Source of the DNA: Bin87 sp964347975
GTDB lineage: Bacteria > Chloroflexota > Dehalococcoidia > Lucifugimonadales > UBA3495
Length of the DNA stretch: 64,000 bases
Direction of reading: 5' to 3'
Assembly (NCBI GenBank): GCA_964347975.1
Contig: CAYGAY010000002.1
Coordinates: 1 to 64,000 of the forward strand
Shown: positions 50,662 through 59,891 of the stretch, in pieces
How positions within the stretch are numbered: the stretch's first letter is position 1
Layout of the letters: the number at the start of each line of letters is the position of its first letter
Made by a program: the position numbers and the translations under genes
Notes under the pieces: model-generated
Databases searched by the model: none
The model's input: only the letters and a program-made list of their open reading frames with translations
What the model was told of the DNA's origin: nothing

Positions 50662-51516
50662 ATGAATTCGACCAATATTCAACCCTGGCTCAATGAGATT
50701 CACTGCGAGGACTGCTTGTCCGCCATGGGCAGAATGCCGTCGGCGTCGGTGAATCTGATTGTCACGTCCCCGCCCTACAATCTGCTCAACAGCAGCGGAA
50801 ACGGAATGAAAAACGGCAACGGTGGGAAATGGTCACGGTCGGAGCTGCTCCGGAGGCAGGGGTACGCGCACTCCGGCGACTGTATGCCGCATCATGACTA
50901 TGTGGCGTGGCAGCGGCAGTGCCTCCATGAGATGCTGCGGGTTTTGACGCCGGACGGAGCGATTTTTTACAACCACAAGTGGCGGGTACAACGCGGTCTG
51001 CTACAGGACCGGGCGGACATCATGGAAGGTTTCCCGTTGCGTCAGATCATTATCTGGCAGCGTTCCGGCGGGTTCAATCATAATCCTGGTTATTTCCTTC
51101 CAACCTATGAGGTAATTTATCTGATCGCCAACCCTGAATTCCGTCTGGCCCCCAAGGCCGGCGGCGTTGGCGACGTTTGGCAAATTCGGCAGGACCGCGG
51201 CAATCCCCACCCGGCGTCCTTCCCGGTAGAGCTGGCCCGGCGCGCAATTGCTGCTACCACCGCAGAAGTAGTCATGGACCCGTTTATCGGCAGCGGGACA
51301 ACCGCGGTGGCAGCGCTGCTTGAGGGGCGGCAGTACGTGGGCATCGAGTTGTCCGCAGAATACTGCCGGATGGCCCGCCAGCGGGTGGCTGACGCGGCAG
51401 TGGAGCCGGCAAGGATTGCCTCAGGACCGGCGCCGAATGAACCCGTTGTCCCTTCGGCGTTGGAAGTGAAGGCAATGCTGGAAAGAACGAGCGCCCGGGT
51501 GAGCGTCCACCAGTAA
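50662..51516 (+). CDS. Orphan DNA methyltransferase, N4-cytosine/N6-adenine type
   Basis: 284 residues. Motif IV is TSPPYNLLNSSGNG; motif I comes late as DPFIGSGTTAVAALLEGRQYVGIE, the beta-class order. A target-recognition stretch lies between them (YAHSGDCMPHHDY through PTYEVIYL). TSPPY, rather than DPPY, suggests N4-cytosine methylation, but this is not decisive. No restriction endonuclease gene is adjacent; the following Uma2 gene has a nuclease-like fold but is not an accepted partner. The last 30 residues are low-complexity. Confidence 0.85.
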   Translation: MNSTNIQPWLNEIHCEDCLSAMGRMPSASVNLIVTSPPYNLLNSSGNGMKNGNGGKWSRSELLRRQGYAHSGDCMPHHDYVAWQRQCLHEMLRVLTPDGAIFYNHKWRVQRGLLQDRADIMEGFPLRQIIIWQRSGGFNHNPGYFLPTYEVIYLIANPEFRLAPKAGGVGDVWQIRQDRGNPHPASFPVELARRAIAATTAEVVMDPFIGSGTTAVAALLEGRQYVGIELSAEYCRMARQRVADAAVEPARIASGPAPNEPVVPSALEVKAMLERTSARVSVHQ

Positions 51517-51544
51517 TGGTACAATCAACGGCGGAGGGGACGCT

Positions 51545-52246
51545 ATGGCTACCGCCGTCATCCAGCAAGTCGCAACCACAGGCCCGAAACTGGCGGGTTC
51601 GCGGTATTCGGCCACCGTGGCTATTCCGCTGGCCGAGTTTGGCAAGTCGCTGACTGACGCCGACCTGGATGTATGGTTCGAGGCGTTCTCGGAGCGCAAC
51701 TCCAACGAGGGACAGACTTACGAAATCTCCGGCCAAGGATTCCTGCTGATTATGCCTCCTACCGGAAACCCGGGTTCCCTGCACGAGCGCGAGTTTGCGT
51801 TAGCCCTGGGTAATTGGACTGATGCTCACAGTGGGTACTCTTTCCTGCCAACCAGCCGCTTCATACTGCCTGACGGTTCCCGCTTCGGTCCCGACGCCGC
51901 TTGGGTCAGAGCAGAACGGATACCGGAACTTCTGAAAGAGCGCAACATACCCTTCCCGCACCTCGTCCCCGATTTCGTAGTCGAGATAAAAGATCCATCC
52001 AACAGCAACGCCGAACTGATTGATAAAATCGATCTATTCCTGGAATACGGGACGAGGCTGGCGTGGTTCATCGACGCCGGGACACGCACAGTCATCAAGT
52101 TCCGCCCCGGCCAGGAGCCGGAGCTACTGCACGACCCGGAGTTTGTGGACGGCGACGAGGATGCGCTGCCGGGTTTCCGGTTTGCCATCCGCGCCAGGAT
52201 TTTCGACCGGTTCACCAATCCGCAGCGAGGTAATTCCAGTGCCTGA
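51545..52246 (+). CDS. Uma2 family (DUF820) protein
   Basis: 233 residues. RFGPDAAWVRAERI (Asp), VPDFVVEIKDPSNS (E-x-K, with an intact catalytic Lys) and KIDLFLEYGTRLAWFID show the full PD-(D/E)XK-like core, and DEDALPGFRFAI is the usual end. It differs from the 39-41 kb copies in having E-I-K instead of E-I-R. It lies 28 bases after the methyltransferase and overlaps the next gene by eight bases, so these three share a transcript. Confidence 0.87.
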   Translation: MATAVIQQVATTGPKLAGSRYSATVAIPLAEFGKSLTDADLDVWFEAFSERNSNEGQTYEISGQGFLLIMPPTGNPGSLHEREFALALGNWTDAHSGYSFLPTSRFILPDGSRFGPDAAWVRAERIPELLKERNIPFPHLVPDFVVEIKDPSNSNAELIDKIDLFLEYGTRLAWFIDAGTRTVIKFRPGQEPELLHDPEFVDGDEDALPGFRFAIRARIFDRFTNPQRGNSSA

Positions 52247-53165
52247 ACAGAACTACGACGTAATCATCATCGGCGGCGGCATGGCTGGTTTGACCGCCGG
52301 CATTTACGCTGCCCGCCACGGTTTGAATACCGCTATTGTGGAACAGATGATGGCGGGCGCCCAGATCATCAACCTGGAACGGATCGAGAACTATCCCGGC
52401 TTTCCTCAGGGCATCGCCGGCTATGAACTTGGACCCGCTACCCAGGAACAGGCGATGAACGCCGGCGTAGAGATGTTGATGGACACCGCGATCGGCGTGT
52501 CTGTGGACGGTGAATATCTGCGGGTCACCGGAGATGGTGGAGAGAGCTATCTTGGCAAAGCCGTGATAATGGCCGCCGGTTCTTCGTTGCGGACGCTGGG
52601 CATTCCGGGCGAGGAGGAATTTTTCGGACGCGGGGTGTCCCACTGCGCCACTTGCGACGGGCCGTTGTACATGGGCCAAACCGTCGCAGTAGTCGGCGGA
52701 GGCGACTCGGCGGCGGACGAAGCTCTAACTTTGACCGAATACACCGACCGGGTAATCCTGTTCCATAGAGGCGAGGCCCTGGACGCCCAGCAGGTTCTCC
52801 GGGACCGTATAGCCGCGGAGCCGAAGATCGAGGTGCGGCCCAACGCCGAGGTGGTGGAAGTACTGGGCGAGGAAACCGTCACCGGAGTGCGGGTGCGCGG
52901 CGCCGACGGCGAGACGGTGGAGCCGGTGGGCGGCCTGTTCGTTTATGTCGGGTTGGAACCCAATTCCGCTTCCGTAGCAGATCTGGTCCCTCTGGACAAC
53001 GCCGGTCACATTCCCGTAGGGCTGGGCATGGATACCCCGCAACCGGGACTGTTTGCCGCCGGGGACATTCGCCAACAGTCGGCGGCGCAACTGGTAGCTT
53101 CCGCCGGGGACGGCGCCACAGCCGCCATTGCCGCTTTTCGCTATATTCGCGGCCGGGAGTGGTGA
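52239..53165 (+). CDS. Thioredoxin reductase-like flavoprotein
   Basis: 308 residues from a GTG that overlaps the Uma2 stop. VIIIGGGMAGLTAGIYAARHG binds FAD, CATCDGPLYMG carries the redox CxxC, TVAVVGGGDSAADEALTL binds NADPH, and GLFAAGDIRQQSAAQLVASAGDG completes the FAD site. Normal TrxB length. It transfers electrons from NADPH to thioredoxin or a similar protein. No thioredoxin gene is present nearby; the partner may be elsewhere. Confidence 0.88.
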   Translation: MPEQNYDVIIIGGGMAGLTAGIYAARHGLNTAIVEQMMAGAQIINLERIENYPGFPQGIAGYELGPATQEQAMNAGVEMLMDTAIGVSVDGEYLRVTGDGGESYLGKAVIMAAGSSLRTLGIPGEEEFFGRGVSHCATCDGPLYMGQTVAVVGGGDSAADEALTLTEYTDRVILFHRGEALDAQQVLRDRIAAEPKIEVRPNAEVVEVLGEETVTGVRVRGADGETVEPVGGLFVYVGLEPNSASVADLVPLDNAGHIPVGLGMDTPQPGLFAAGDIRQQSAAQLVASAGDGATAAIAAFRYIRGREW

Positions 53166-53175
53166 GGTAAAGCGG

Positions 53176-54006
53176 ATGCAAATTACCGATCACGTGTACA
53201 GCACTCATATCCAGGAAGACCCCAACGGCTACGGGGCAATGCACCCCGGCGGCACCCAGATTTACTTCGTCGGGGATCCCGGCGAAAGCATGGTAATGGT
53301 GGATTCAGGGGAACCTTACCGCTTCTGGACCAGGCAGATCCTCGACTATTGGGACGAACTGGGCCATCCCCGGATCGACGCCATCCTGGTCACTCATGGC
53401 CACGGCGACCATATCGGCGGCCTGGACCGGCTCCAGGAAGCCTATGATTGTCCGGTGCGTTGCCATCCGAAGCTGGCGCCCCGGCTTCAGCACATTCTGG
53501 GAGGCGATTCGGTCAAGGCATTGCGAGCCCGGGAAACGGTGGGCGCCGGGGGCGGAGCTACCCTCCGGCCACTGTTCACGCCAGGGCATGAGGACGACCA
53601 CGTCTGCTACTTCCTGCGCCCCGACCGGGTGTTATTCAGTGGCGATAACCTTCTGGGCAACTCTTCATCCAGCGTGCGCAACCTCAAACAATACATGACC
53701 TCCCTGGGTCGAATGGCGAACACAAAGCCGCTGGTAGTGTGTCCAGGACACGGCAATACCATTCTGCGCGGGGAACGCCGCATCCAACAACAAATAGCGC
53801 ACCGGCAGGACCGAGAGAACCAAGTGCTATCGGCGTTGGCTGAGGGAGCTACCACGGTGGATGAGATTGTTTCGGCGGTTTATCCACGTAATCTGCGCAA
53901 ATCTCTTCGGGCGGCGGCGGGACGCAACGTAAGTACCCATCTGGCAAAGCTCAGCCAGGAAAACCGGGTTAGCGAGCGGGAAGCCACCTATAACTTGCAA
54001 GAATAG
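53176..54006 (+). CDS. MBL-fold hydrolase, LACTB2-like
   Basis: 276 residues. THGHGDHIGGLD is the HxHxDH zinc motif, FTPGHEDDHVCYFL, LFSGDNLLG and VVCPGHGNTI the remaining metal ligands. The C-terminal 80 residues (QVLSALAEGATTVDEIV...) form a winged-helix-like domain as in LACTB2/glyoxalase II-like proteins, which hydrolyse thioesters or RNA. The ATG follows GAGGTAA, ten bases after the reductase, and overlaps nothing. Confidence 0.85.
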   Translation: MQITDHVYSTHIQEDPNGYGAMHPGGTQIYFVGDPGESMVMVDSGEPYRFWTRQILDYWDELGHPRIDAILVTHGHGDHIGGLDRLQEAYDCPVRCHPKLAPRLQHILGGDSVKALRARETVGAGGGATLRPLFTPGHEDDHVCYFLRPDRVLFSGDNLLGNSSSSVRNLKQYMTSLGRMANTKPLVVCPGHGNTILRGERRIQQQIAHRQDRENQVLSALAEGATTVDEIVSAVYPRNLRKSLRAAAGRNVSTHLAKLSQENRVSEREATYNLQE

Positions 54007-54014
54007 ACGCCGCA

Positions 54015-54245
54015 ATGCGGCCAACGCCACCCATAATATATCGGGGGGCCGGACCCATCGGAGCCTTGGGCTGCGGCTTGGTGCTGCTGGTCCTTGGCTT
54101 GTTCCTGCTGACGCTGTTAGCGGCAATCCTGATAAGGGAGTGGGATGGGCGTTGGCAGCCCTCGGTATCCTGCTTGCGGCAAGGGGATTTTGGGCCTGGT
54201 GGAAAACCCGCAATCGTCTTTAGCCGATCTCGTCCGACCAGTTGA
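54015..54245 (+). CDS. Small single-span membrane protein
   Basis: 76 residues: a short polar start (PIIYRGAGPIGALG), one long hydrophobic helix (residues 17-41) and a polar tail that looks random. It begins eight bases after the MBL gene. The N-terminal half looks real, while the part after about residue 45 may be read in the wrong frame. Function unknown. Confidence 0.45.
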   Translation: MRPTPPIIYRGAGPIGALGCGLVLLVLGLFLLTLLAAILIREWDGRWQPSVSCLRQGDFGPGGKPAIVFSRSRPTS

Positions 54246-54286
54246 GAATGGACGGGTCTTCCCCAGGGGAGTTGCAACATCGATGG

Positions 54287-55018
54287 TCAAGTTCGGAACG
54301 TGACACGGCGAAAGGCTTCGGCGAGGGTAAGTCCGGGGACAGGCTCGATGGGGTGCGCGCTGGCGGCCTGGGCCGCTTCCTCGGCGCGGGAGCGCAGGAA
54401 CGCCTGCATGACCTGGCGAGTTCGGCGTCGGGCTTGGCTGGCGTGGGCCATCAACGCGTCCAGCTTGGTGTCAAAATCATCGGCGATGTCCACGAAGGCG
54501 TTGGGGTTCTCGGAGCCCCAGAACATGATGTTGGCCGTCTTATGCGGTTCGATGCCCTCATTGGCGAAGAGGTCGCCGAAATGGAGATGGTCGCGGGCGT
54601 AAGGGAAAACGGCGTCCAGCGCCACCTGGCCGGCGATCCGATGGTCTCGATGCCACTGCATGTTGCGCCGATAAGGTTCGGAAGTCAAAACCACTTCGGG
54701 CTTAACAGTACGGATCTGGCGCACCAGGTCCTTCCGAAAATCGGCGGTGTCCTCCAACTCTCCGTCGGGTCTCCCCAACATCACGACTTTAGCGACGCCC
54801 AGGATTTCGGCGGCGGCCAGTTGCTCACGACTTCGCGCCGCGGCAATCTCGGCGGGGTCAACTTCGGGGTCGTCGGAGCCTTTGCTGCCGTCGGTGCAGA
54901 GCACGCAATGCACCTCGGCGCCGGCGCGCGCCCACCGGGAGATGGTGCCGCCGGCCCAGGCTTCGGCATCGTCGGGATGGGGCGTTATCACCAGGACGCG
55001 CTCTGGGGTAAAGTCCAT
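54287..55018 (-). CDS. PIG-L family deacetylase
   Basis: 243 residues. VITPHPDDAEAWAGGTI is the zinc-binding PHPDD motif, and QWHRDHRIAG supplies the third zinc His. The family removes N-acetyl groups from GlcNAc conjugates (MshB, BshB, PIG-L). A GT4 resembling MshA lies two genes away on the same strand, but the intervening DUF502 gene and the lack of an mshC homologue leave the thiol pathway unproven. It could equally act on a GlcNAc lipid. Confidence 0.87.
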   Translation of the reverse strand: MDFTPERVLVITPHPDDAEAWAGGTISRWARAGAEVHCVLCTDGSKGSDDPEVDPAEIAAARSREQLAAAEILGVAKVVMLGRPDGELEDTADFRKDLVRQIRTVKPEVVLTSEPYRRNMQWHRDHRIAGQVALDAVFPYARDHLHFGDLFANEGIEPHKTANIMFWGSENPNAFVDIADDFDTKLDALMAHASQARRRTRQVMQAFLRSRAEEAAQAASAHPIEPVPGLTLAEAFRRVTFRT

Positions 55019-55084
55019 AGCTTTGGTTCCTCCAGGTTATTTGGCGAAAAAGACGGTTGGCGCCAGCGACGGTTGCGCGTATGT

Positions 55085-55942
55085 TCAGTCCTGGATTTCG
55101 GCAGCGACGGGTATCAGTTCCGGATCGCGCGTCGGCTGTATTGGCGTCTTAACAGCGGCGGTCGCGGGATAACTGCCCCAAAGCCAGTGGAGGTTTGGGG
55201 TTGTACTCCCTTTGTTGGAGAGGTTGAGGACGCGAGCGGTGAAGACGTCCCCGGCCAGAATGCCCCCGGATATAATCATCCTCATTGCCTCATCAACGGA
55301 TATGTCCGTCGGCGTTACCTGGCTGGAGGGCGCTATACACAGGTAGCCGGAGGATGGAACCGGCGTCGTGGGCACATAGATGGAAAGGTAGTCCTCAACG
55401 CCGTCGAGCTTGCCCAAGTTGGAGGTTATCAAGCCCACGGACAGGACGCCGAGGCGGGGAAATTCCAGCAACACGACACCGCGGAATTGTTGCTGTTGGG
55501 TGTCGGATAGGAAATCTATCCCGACGCGGGTGGTGTTGTACACTGGTCCGATCACGGGAATGCGTCCGATCTGGTCGTGTACCCAGTTGATGAGAAGTTT
55601 GGTCACGGCCCACCCGATGAGCACTCCCGCGATGTACACGATCACCAGGATAACCGCGATTTCCACCACATCGGCCCAGTCGAAACCCTCACCGTGGGGA
55701 ATGCTGAGCCAGTTAATGATGGGGTCCAAAAGGGAGGCTATGAAATCATAGAAAAAAGCGAAAATAAAGTAGGTGACGAAAATCGGCAGGAACACCAGAA
55801 AACCGGCCATCATGCGGCGTTCCAGGTGTCGCATGATGGTGAAGGGCATTCGCCCCACGCGGCGCTTGCGGGGAGGGCGGCCCTCCGGGGGAGGGAGTTC
55901 GCCTTCTTCAGGAGCCTGGCGATTGAGGGTTCCGCGCATCAC
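55085..55942 (-). CDS. DUF502 membrane protein
   Basis: 285 residues. After a basic N-terminus (RPPRKRRVGRMPF) come two membrane segments (FLVFLPIFVTYFIFAFFYDF and VEIAVILVIVYIAGVLIGW), then GRIPVIGPVYNTTRVGIDFL and VVLLEFPRLGVLSVGLIT, and PTTPVPSSGYLCIAPSSQV, the DUF502 core. Function is unknown; it is common in Chloroflexota, Proteobacteria and plants. It overlaps the GT4 gene by four bases (its ATG within the GT4 stop), which shows an operon. Confidence 0.88.
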   Translation of the reverse strand: MMRGTLNRQAPEEGELPPPEGRPPRKRRVGRMPFTIMRHLERRMMAGFLVFLPIFVTYFIFAFFYDFIASLLDPIINWLSIPHGEGFDWADVVEIAVILVIVYIAGVLIGWAVTKLLINWVHDQIGRIPVIGPVYNTTRVGIDFLSDTQQQQFRGVVLLEFPRLGVLSVGLITSNLGKLDGVEDYLSIYVPTTPVPSSGYLCIAPSSQVTPTDISVDEAMRMIISGGILAGDVFTARVLNLSNKGSTTPNLHWLWGSYPATAAVKTPIQPTRDPELIPVAAEIQD

Positions 55943-57177
55943 GGCGCTGTCACTTTTCGGGATTCTAAAGCCGCCGAGCTACGATAAAGTTCAAGCATCC
56001 GAGCAGCCACCTGGTCCCAGCTGAGCGTCTCGGCCCGCCGCCGCGCCGCCACCCCCATGCTGTCCTGGAGGCTTCGGTTAGACAGGATCATTTCCAGCGA
56101 ATGTGCAAAGGCTTCCGGGCAGCGCCAGGATTTGAGGTATCCGGTGCGGCCGTGCTCCACTATGGTAGAAAGACCGCCGACCCGGGATGACACGACCGGC
56201 GTGCCGCAGGCCATGCTCTCCAGGGCGGCCAGTCCGAAACTCTCATAAAATGAGGGTATTACGCACACGTCAGCCGCCGAGTAGTACCAGGCCAATTGCT
56301 CCTGAGGAACTCTGCCCACGAACTCGACGGATTCGCCCACATCTAGGTCGTCCGCCAGACGACGAAGCCGGTCCAGTTCGCCGCTGCCATCCCCGTCGGA
56401 ACCAACCACAAGCACCTGCACTTCGGCGTCGGTTTCAAGGTGGGCGGTGGTACGCAGCAACAGGTCCACGCCTTTCAACGCTTCAATGCGGCCCACAAAG
56501 AGCAACACTTTGTGGCCGTTGATACCCAGTTGATGGCGAGCCGCGGCGCGTCCCAACGGACGGAATCGCGACAGATCCACGCCACAAGGCACCAGTTCAA
56601 TTCGACCGGCGTCGGCATCGTAAAGACGTACCATGGAGTCGCGTTCGTGGGGGCTGAAGGCGATGACGCGGTCGGCGGTGGCGATGATTTCCCGTTCGGT
56701 TTCCTGACGAACCGGGAGTTCATTTTCGCCGGAGCGGGACTGCATCTTAATCAGCGACAAAGTGTGGAAAGTTGCCAGGTGTGGCGCCGCTATTTCCGCC
56801 GCAAAACGGCGACCGGCCCAACCGCTGAGCCAATAGTGGGAATGGACAGCGGAGTAATCGAGGTCATGGGCCGCTCGATAGTCCCGCATCCCGGCGACAA
56901 AGTCCGGCAAATACGAAAACTGATCGGCCAATAGGGCGTCAGCAGGGCCGGCCGGAAGATGTATTACTTCCACGCCGTCAGCGATCCCGGGGGCATCCGC
57001 TCCAGGATGGTCATGTTCGCGGGTGAATATGTCGACGGCAACGCCGCGTCGCGCCAGGGATCGGGCCAACTCCTTGACGTGGACGTTCATACCGCCGGCT
57101 TTCCCTTGGCCTGGCGAAGCCAGCGGACACGCGTGATAGGCGATCAAAGCCACCCGAGATTTGCAATCTGATATCAA
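55939..57177 (-). CDS. Family 4 glycosyltransferase, MshA-like
   Basis: 412 residues with two Rossmann domains. GGMNVHVKELARSLARRGVAVDIFTR and DYSAVHSHYWLSGWAGRRFA mark the acceptor half; VGRIEALKGVDLLLR and SFYESFGLAALESMACGTPVV (the E-x7-E donor motif) mark the donor half. This pattern is closest to MshA-type glycosyltransferases, which move GlcNAc to inositol phosphate, but sucrose synthase-like GT4s share it. Four-base overlaps on both sides tie it to the DUF502 and GNAT genes. Confidence 0.87.
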   Translation of the reverse strand: MISDCKSRVALIAYHACPLASPGQGKAGGMNVHVKELARSLARRGVAVDIFTREHDHPGADAPGIADGVEVIHLPAGPADALLADQFSYLPDFVAGMRDYRAAHDLDYSAVHSHYWLSGWAGRRFAAEIAAPHLATFHTLSLIKMQSRSGENELPVRQETEREIIATADRVIAFSPHERDSMVRLYDADAGRIELVPCGVDLSRFRPLGRAAARHQLGINGHKVLLFVGRIEALKGVDLLLRTTAHLETDAEVQVLVVGSDGDGSGELDRLRRLADDLDVGESVEFVGRVPQEQLAWYYSAADVCVIPSFYESFGLAALESMACGTPVVSSRVGGLSTIVEHGRTGYLKSWRCPEAFAHSLEMILSNRSLQDSMGVAARRRAETLSWDQVAARMLELYRSSAALESRKVTAP

Positions 57178-58196
57178 GGAATGCCGCTTGGACTGCCAAT
57201 GGGGCCGATATTGCCCAGGCTGATACTGTAGAGATGGTGGTCGATGCCGCCCAATCGATATTTGTAAGGTTCGTTGCCGCGCAAGAAATCGAAATACCGG
57301 TAACCTCGCTCCAGGGCGTCGCGCAGGCAGTAGGAATGAAGCAAAAGGCCGACGCTGTAGTAACGGTATTCGGGATCGTGGCCACTGTTATACAGCATCC
57401 GGACCCCGTCATAATCCAAGCAGAGAGACGCGGCGACGGTTTGGTCGTCCATTTCCAGGAAGAACAGGCGCAGCACGTCCTCGCCGGCGGTAGAAGCGAT
57501 AACGTTCCGGAAAAAAGCCTCACGGTCAGGGGATAAAAATTCCGCTTTGGCCGGGTCGCTGCGGCGCATCAGATCGAGAAACGTATCGGCCCGGATTGCC
57601 GCTTCATCAGGGTCGGACACGCAATACCAACGCCAATTTTCGTGTCCTTCCAGACGGCGCAGTTTCCGCCGCAATTCATGCCGGTCCTTCTTGGTCAACC
57701 CCGAGAGGTAGTCATCCCAGGTCGGCGGCAGCATGAGGCGAGGAGCAACATCCTCTTCGGATACGGCTACGGTGTAGCCGCGCCGGCGGGCCAGTTCGGG
57801 GAGGATGGTTAGCGTCGGGGAATCCTCGCTGATCGAATGCAGGTCGAGCCGGTGCGCTCCGTCGGCGCTAATCGTGTCCAGTAGAGTGGGGTAGAACGTG
57901 TCCTCGACACCTGGAGCAACGATGAAGTCGTTGTAGTCAAAGGTTTCGCTGTTGCCCACCAGGGAATAGTGATCTCCGGAACGGGACAGGGAGGCGATAG
58001 CCAGGAGGTCGCCGCCGGCGTCGGTGAGATAAAATCCGGCCAGACTGCGGCCATTCTGGAAGAAGTTCCACCACAGCTCCTGCCAGGCTGGCGTTATGTA
58101 AAGGTTGTTCACGACGGACCGACCAAGTAATTCCTGCCACTGCGGGCAGATCTGGTCGAATGAGGTAATCGGTGTGGCGGAATGGGTGGCTGACAT
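57174..58196 (-). CDS. FemAB-like/BioF2 GNAT acetyltransferase
   Basis: 340 residues in two GNAT-like halves. NNLYITPAWQELWWNFFQNG opens the first. LRRKLRRLEGHENWRWYCV, RLFFLEMDDQTVAASLCLDYDG and YNSGHDPEYRYYSVGLLLHSYCL form the second, as in CelD/BcsL and FemAB-related proteins that acylate or aminoacylate cell-envelope glycans. It is co-operonic with the GT4 and DUF502 genes, so a cell-surface glycoconjugate role fits. The substrate is not known. Confidence 0.8.
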   Translation of the reverse strand: MSATHSATPITSFDQICPQWQELLGRSVVNNLYITPAWQELWWNFFQNGRSLAGFYLTDAGGDLLAIASLSRSGDHYSLVGNSETFDYNDFIVAPGVEDTFYPTLLDTISADGAHRLDLHSISEDSPTLTILPELARRRGYTVAVSEEDVAPRLMLPPTWDDYLSGLTKKDRHELRRKLRRLEGHENWRWYCVSDPDEAAIRADTFLDLMRRSDPAKAEFLSPDREAFFRNVIASTAGEDVLRLFFLEMDDQTVAASLCLDYDGVRMLYNSGHDPEYRYYSVGLLLHSYCLRDALERGYRYFDFLRGNEPYKYRLGGIDHHLYSISLGNIGPIGSPSGIP

Positions 58197-58217
58197 GAGT
58201 GGCCTCGATTGCGTCCG

Positions 58218-58814
58218 TCAGTTGACCAATAAGTTGATCAGATCGCTGGCGGAATACAACGCCCCGAGCCCGTTTTCCCCGAGGGCCGCACCGCGAAACG
58301 CGGTGGTAACCACCTTGTGCCCCGGTTTTTGAACGCCCCGCATGGACATGCACAGGTGTTCGGCCTCAATGCGGCAGGCGACGGCCAGAGGCTGGACACG
58401 GACCAGAACGGCGTCGGCCAGCTGGGCGGTCAAGCGTTCCTGCACCTGCAAACGGCGCGCGGCGATGTCCAGCGCGCGAGCGATTTTGCTGATACCGGCG
58501 ATGTGGCGGTCCGGTATGTACACGAGGCTGGCATGGCCGAAGAAAGGGAGCAGATGGTGTTCGCACATGGAATAAAATGGGAGACCGCTGATGAGCACCG
58601 GGTCCTGTGCCACCCCTTCGGAAAAAATCGCGTCAATTTCATCTGCCGCATCGCGCCCGACGCCGGCGAAGAGTTCCGCATACATCTCCGCCACCCGCTC
58701 GGGAGTCCGCCAAAGCCCTTCACGTCCGCTGTCTTCGTCAACGTACTTGAGCAGGGTTCCTACGGCCACTTCAAGCGCAGCCAGGTTCATCTTTGGGGCC
58801 GTGGTAGCGGTCAT
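58218..58814 (-). CDS. folE: GTP cyclohydrolase I
   Basis: 198 residues. GREGLWRTPERVAEMYAELF, FYSMCEHHLLPFFGHASLVYIP (zinc Cys and His) and EAEHLCMSMRGVQKPGHKVVT (second zinc Cys) are canonical. It opens GTP to dihydroneopterin triphosphate for folate, biopterin or queuosine-type products. The ATG overlaps the thrC stop by four bases. No other folate gene is adjacent; the 7-deazaguanine route cannot be excluded given the queuosine transporter at the left edge. Confidence 0.93.
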   Translation of the reverse strand: MTATTAPKMNLAALEVAVGTLLKYVDEDSGREGLWRTPERVAEMYAELFAGVGRDAADEIDAIFSEGVAQDPVLISGLPFYSMCEHHLLPFFGHASLVYIPDRHIAGISKIARALDIAARRLQVQERLTAQLADAVLVRVQPLAVACRIEAEHLCMSMRGVQKPGHKVVTTAFRGAALGENGLGALYSASDLINLLVN

Positions 58815-59878
58815 CTTGTTGGTAGCGACTCCATAATGGCCGCCTCGATGGCTTCGAGATTGGGGCGGATTTCTACAGTGTCAGCCTGAGCGCTGCTGAC
58901 TGCCATGTCCGGATCCTTGAGGCCGGTACCCGTAATGATACAGACGACGCGTTTTCCGGTCAGGTTCAGACCGTTGCGAGACATTTTCAGCAAGCCGGCC
59001 ACGGAAGCGGCGGATGCCGGCTCTCCGAAAATACCTTCCCGAGAAGCCAACAGCCGGTAGGCTTCCAGGATTTCATCGTCGCTGACGGCGTCAATCACTC
59101 CTCCGGACTGGTCGCGCGCGCGTTCGGCAGACTTCCAACTAGCCGGGTTGCCGATACGAATGGCTGAGGCGATGGTCTGGGGGAAGGGCACGGGCTCGCC
59201 GCGAACTATGGGGGCAGCGCCCTCCGCCTGGAAACCCATCATCCGAGGAAGAGTATCGTTACGGCCCAATTGGTGATACTCGACAAAACCCCGCCAATAC
59301 GCGGTGATATTTCCGGCGTTGCCCACCGGGATGAAAAGGCAGTCAGGAGCGTCGCCCAGGACGTCGGAGATCTCGAAAGCCGCGGTCTTCTGCCCTTCGA
59401 TGCGATGAGGGTTGACCGAGTTGACCAGAGTGATGGGATTGGTATCAGTGAATTCTCTGACCAAGGCGAGGGCCGCGTCAAAGTTCCCGTCCACCAACAG
59501 AATACGCGCGCCGTAGGCCATCGCCTGCGCAAGTTTGCCCAGGGCGACCTCTCCTTTAGGGATAAGCACCCAGGCGACCAGGTTACAGTACGCTGCATAG
59601 GCGGCGGCTGAAGCGCTGGTGTTGCCAGTGGATGCGCACATCACGCCGATGCTGTTTTCCTCGAGGGCTTTCGCGATAGCGACCACCATCCCGCGGTCCT
59701 TGAACGATCCGGTAGGGTTGCAGCCTTCCAATTTAAAGAAAAGGTCGGGACAACCGATCTCCGGTCCCAGTTGCCGAGAACGCACCAACGGCGTGTCTCC
59801 TTCTCCCATGGAAAAGAGAGGGGTCTCCTCGTTGACTGGCAACAGTTCCCGGTATTGTTGTAGAACGCCGATGCCCAT
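58811..59878 (-). CDS. thrC: Threonine synthase
   Basis: 355 residues. FKLEGCNPTGSFKDRGM contains the PLP lysine, ASTGNTSASAAAYAAYCN binds phosphate, and VGNAGNITAYWRGF is the second PLP contact. It makes threonine from O-phosphohomoserine. The ATG at 59878 is taken; a GTG at 59887 is possible. hom lies 14 bases upstream on the same strand, giving a hom-thrC unit, with folE coupled at the end. Confidence 0.93.
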   Translation of the reverse strand: MGIGVLQQYRELLPVNEETPLFSMGEGDTPLVRSRQLGPEIGCPDLFFKLEGCNPTGSFKDRGMVVAIAKALEENSIGVMCASTGNTSASAAAYAAYCNLVAWVLIPKGEVALGKLAQAMAYGARILLVDGNFDAALALVREFTDTNPITLVNSVNPHRIEGQKTAAFEISDVLGDAPDCLFIPVGNAGNITAYWRGFVEYHQLGRNDTLPRMMGFQAEGAAPIVRGEPVPFPQTIASAIRIGNPASWKSAERARDQSGGVIDAVSDDEILEAYRLLASREGIFGEPASAASVAGLLKMSRNGLNLTGKRVVCIITGTGLKDPDMAVSSAQADTVEIRPNLEAIEAAIMESLPTR

Positions 59879-59891
59879 CGTCTGCACCCGG

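Noticed and set aside
54242..55510. Plus-strand ORF of 422 codons opposite PIG-L and DUF502
   Set aside because: Covers two recognised genes in antisense, with low-complexity composition.
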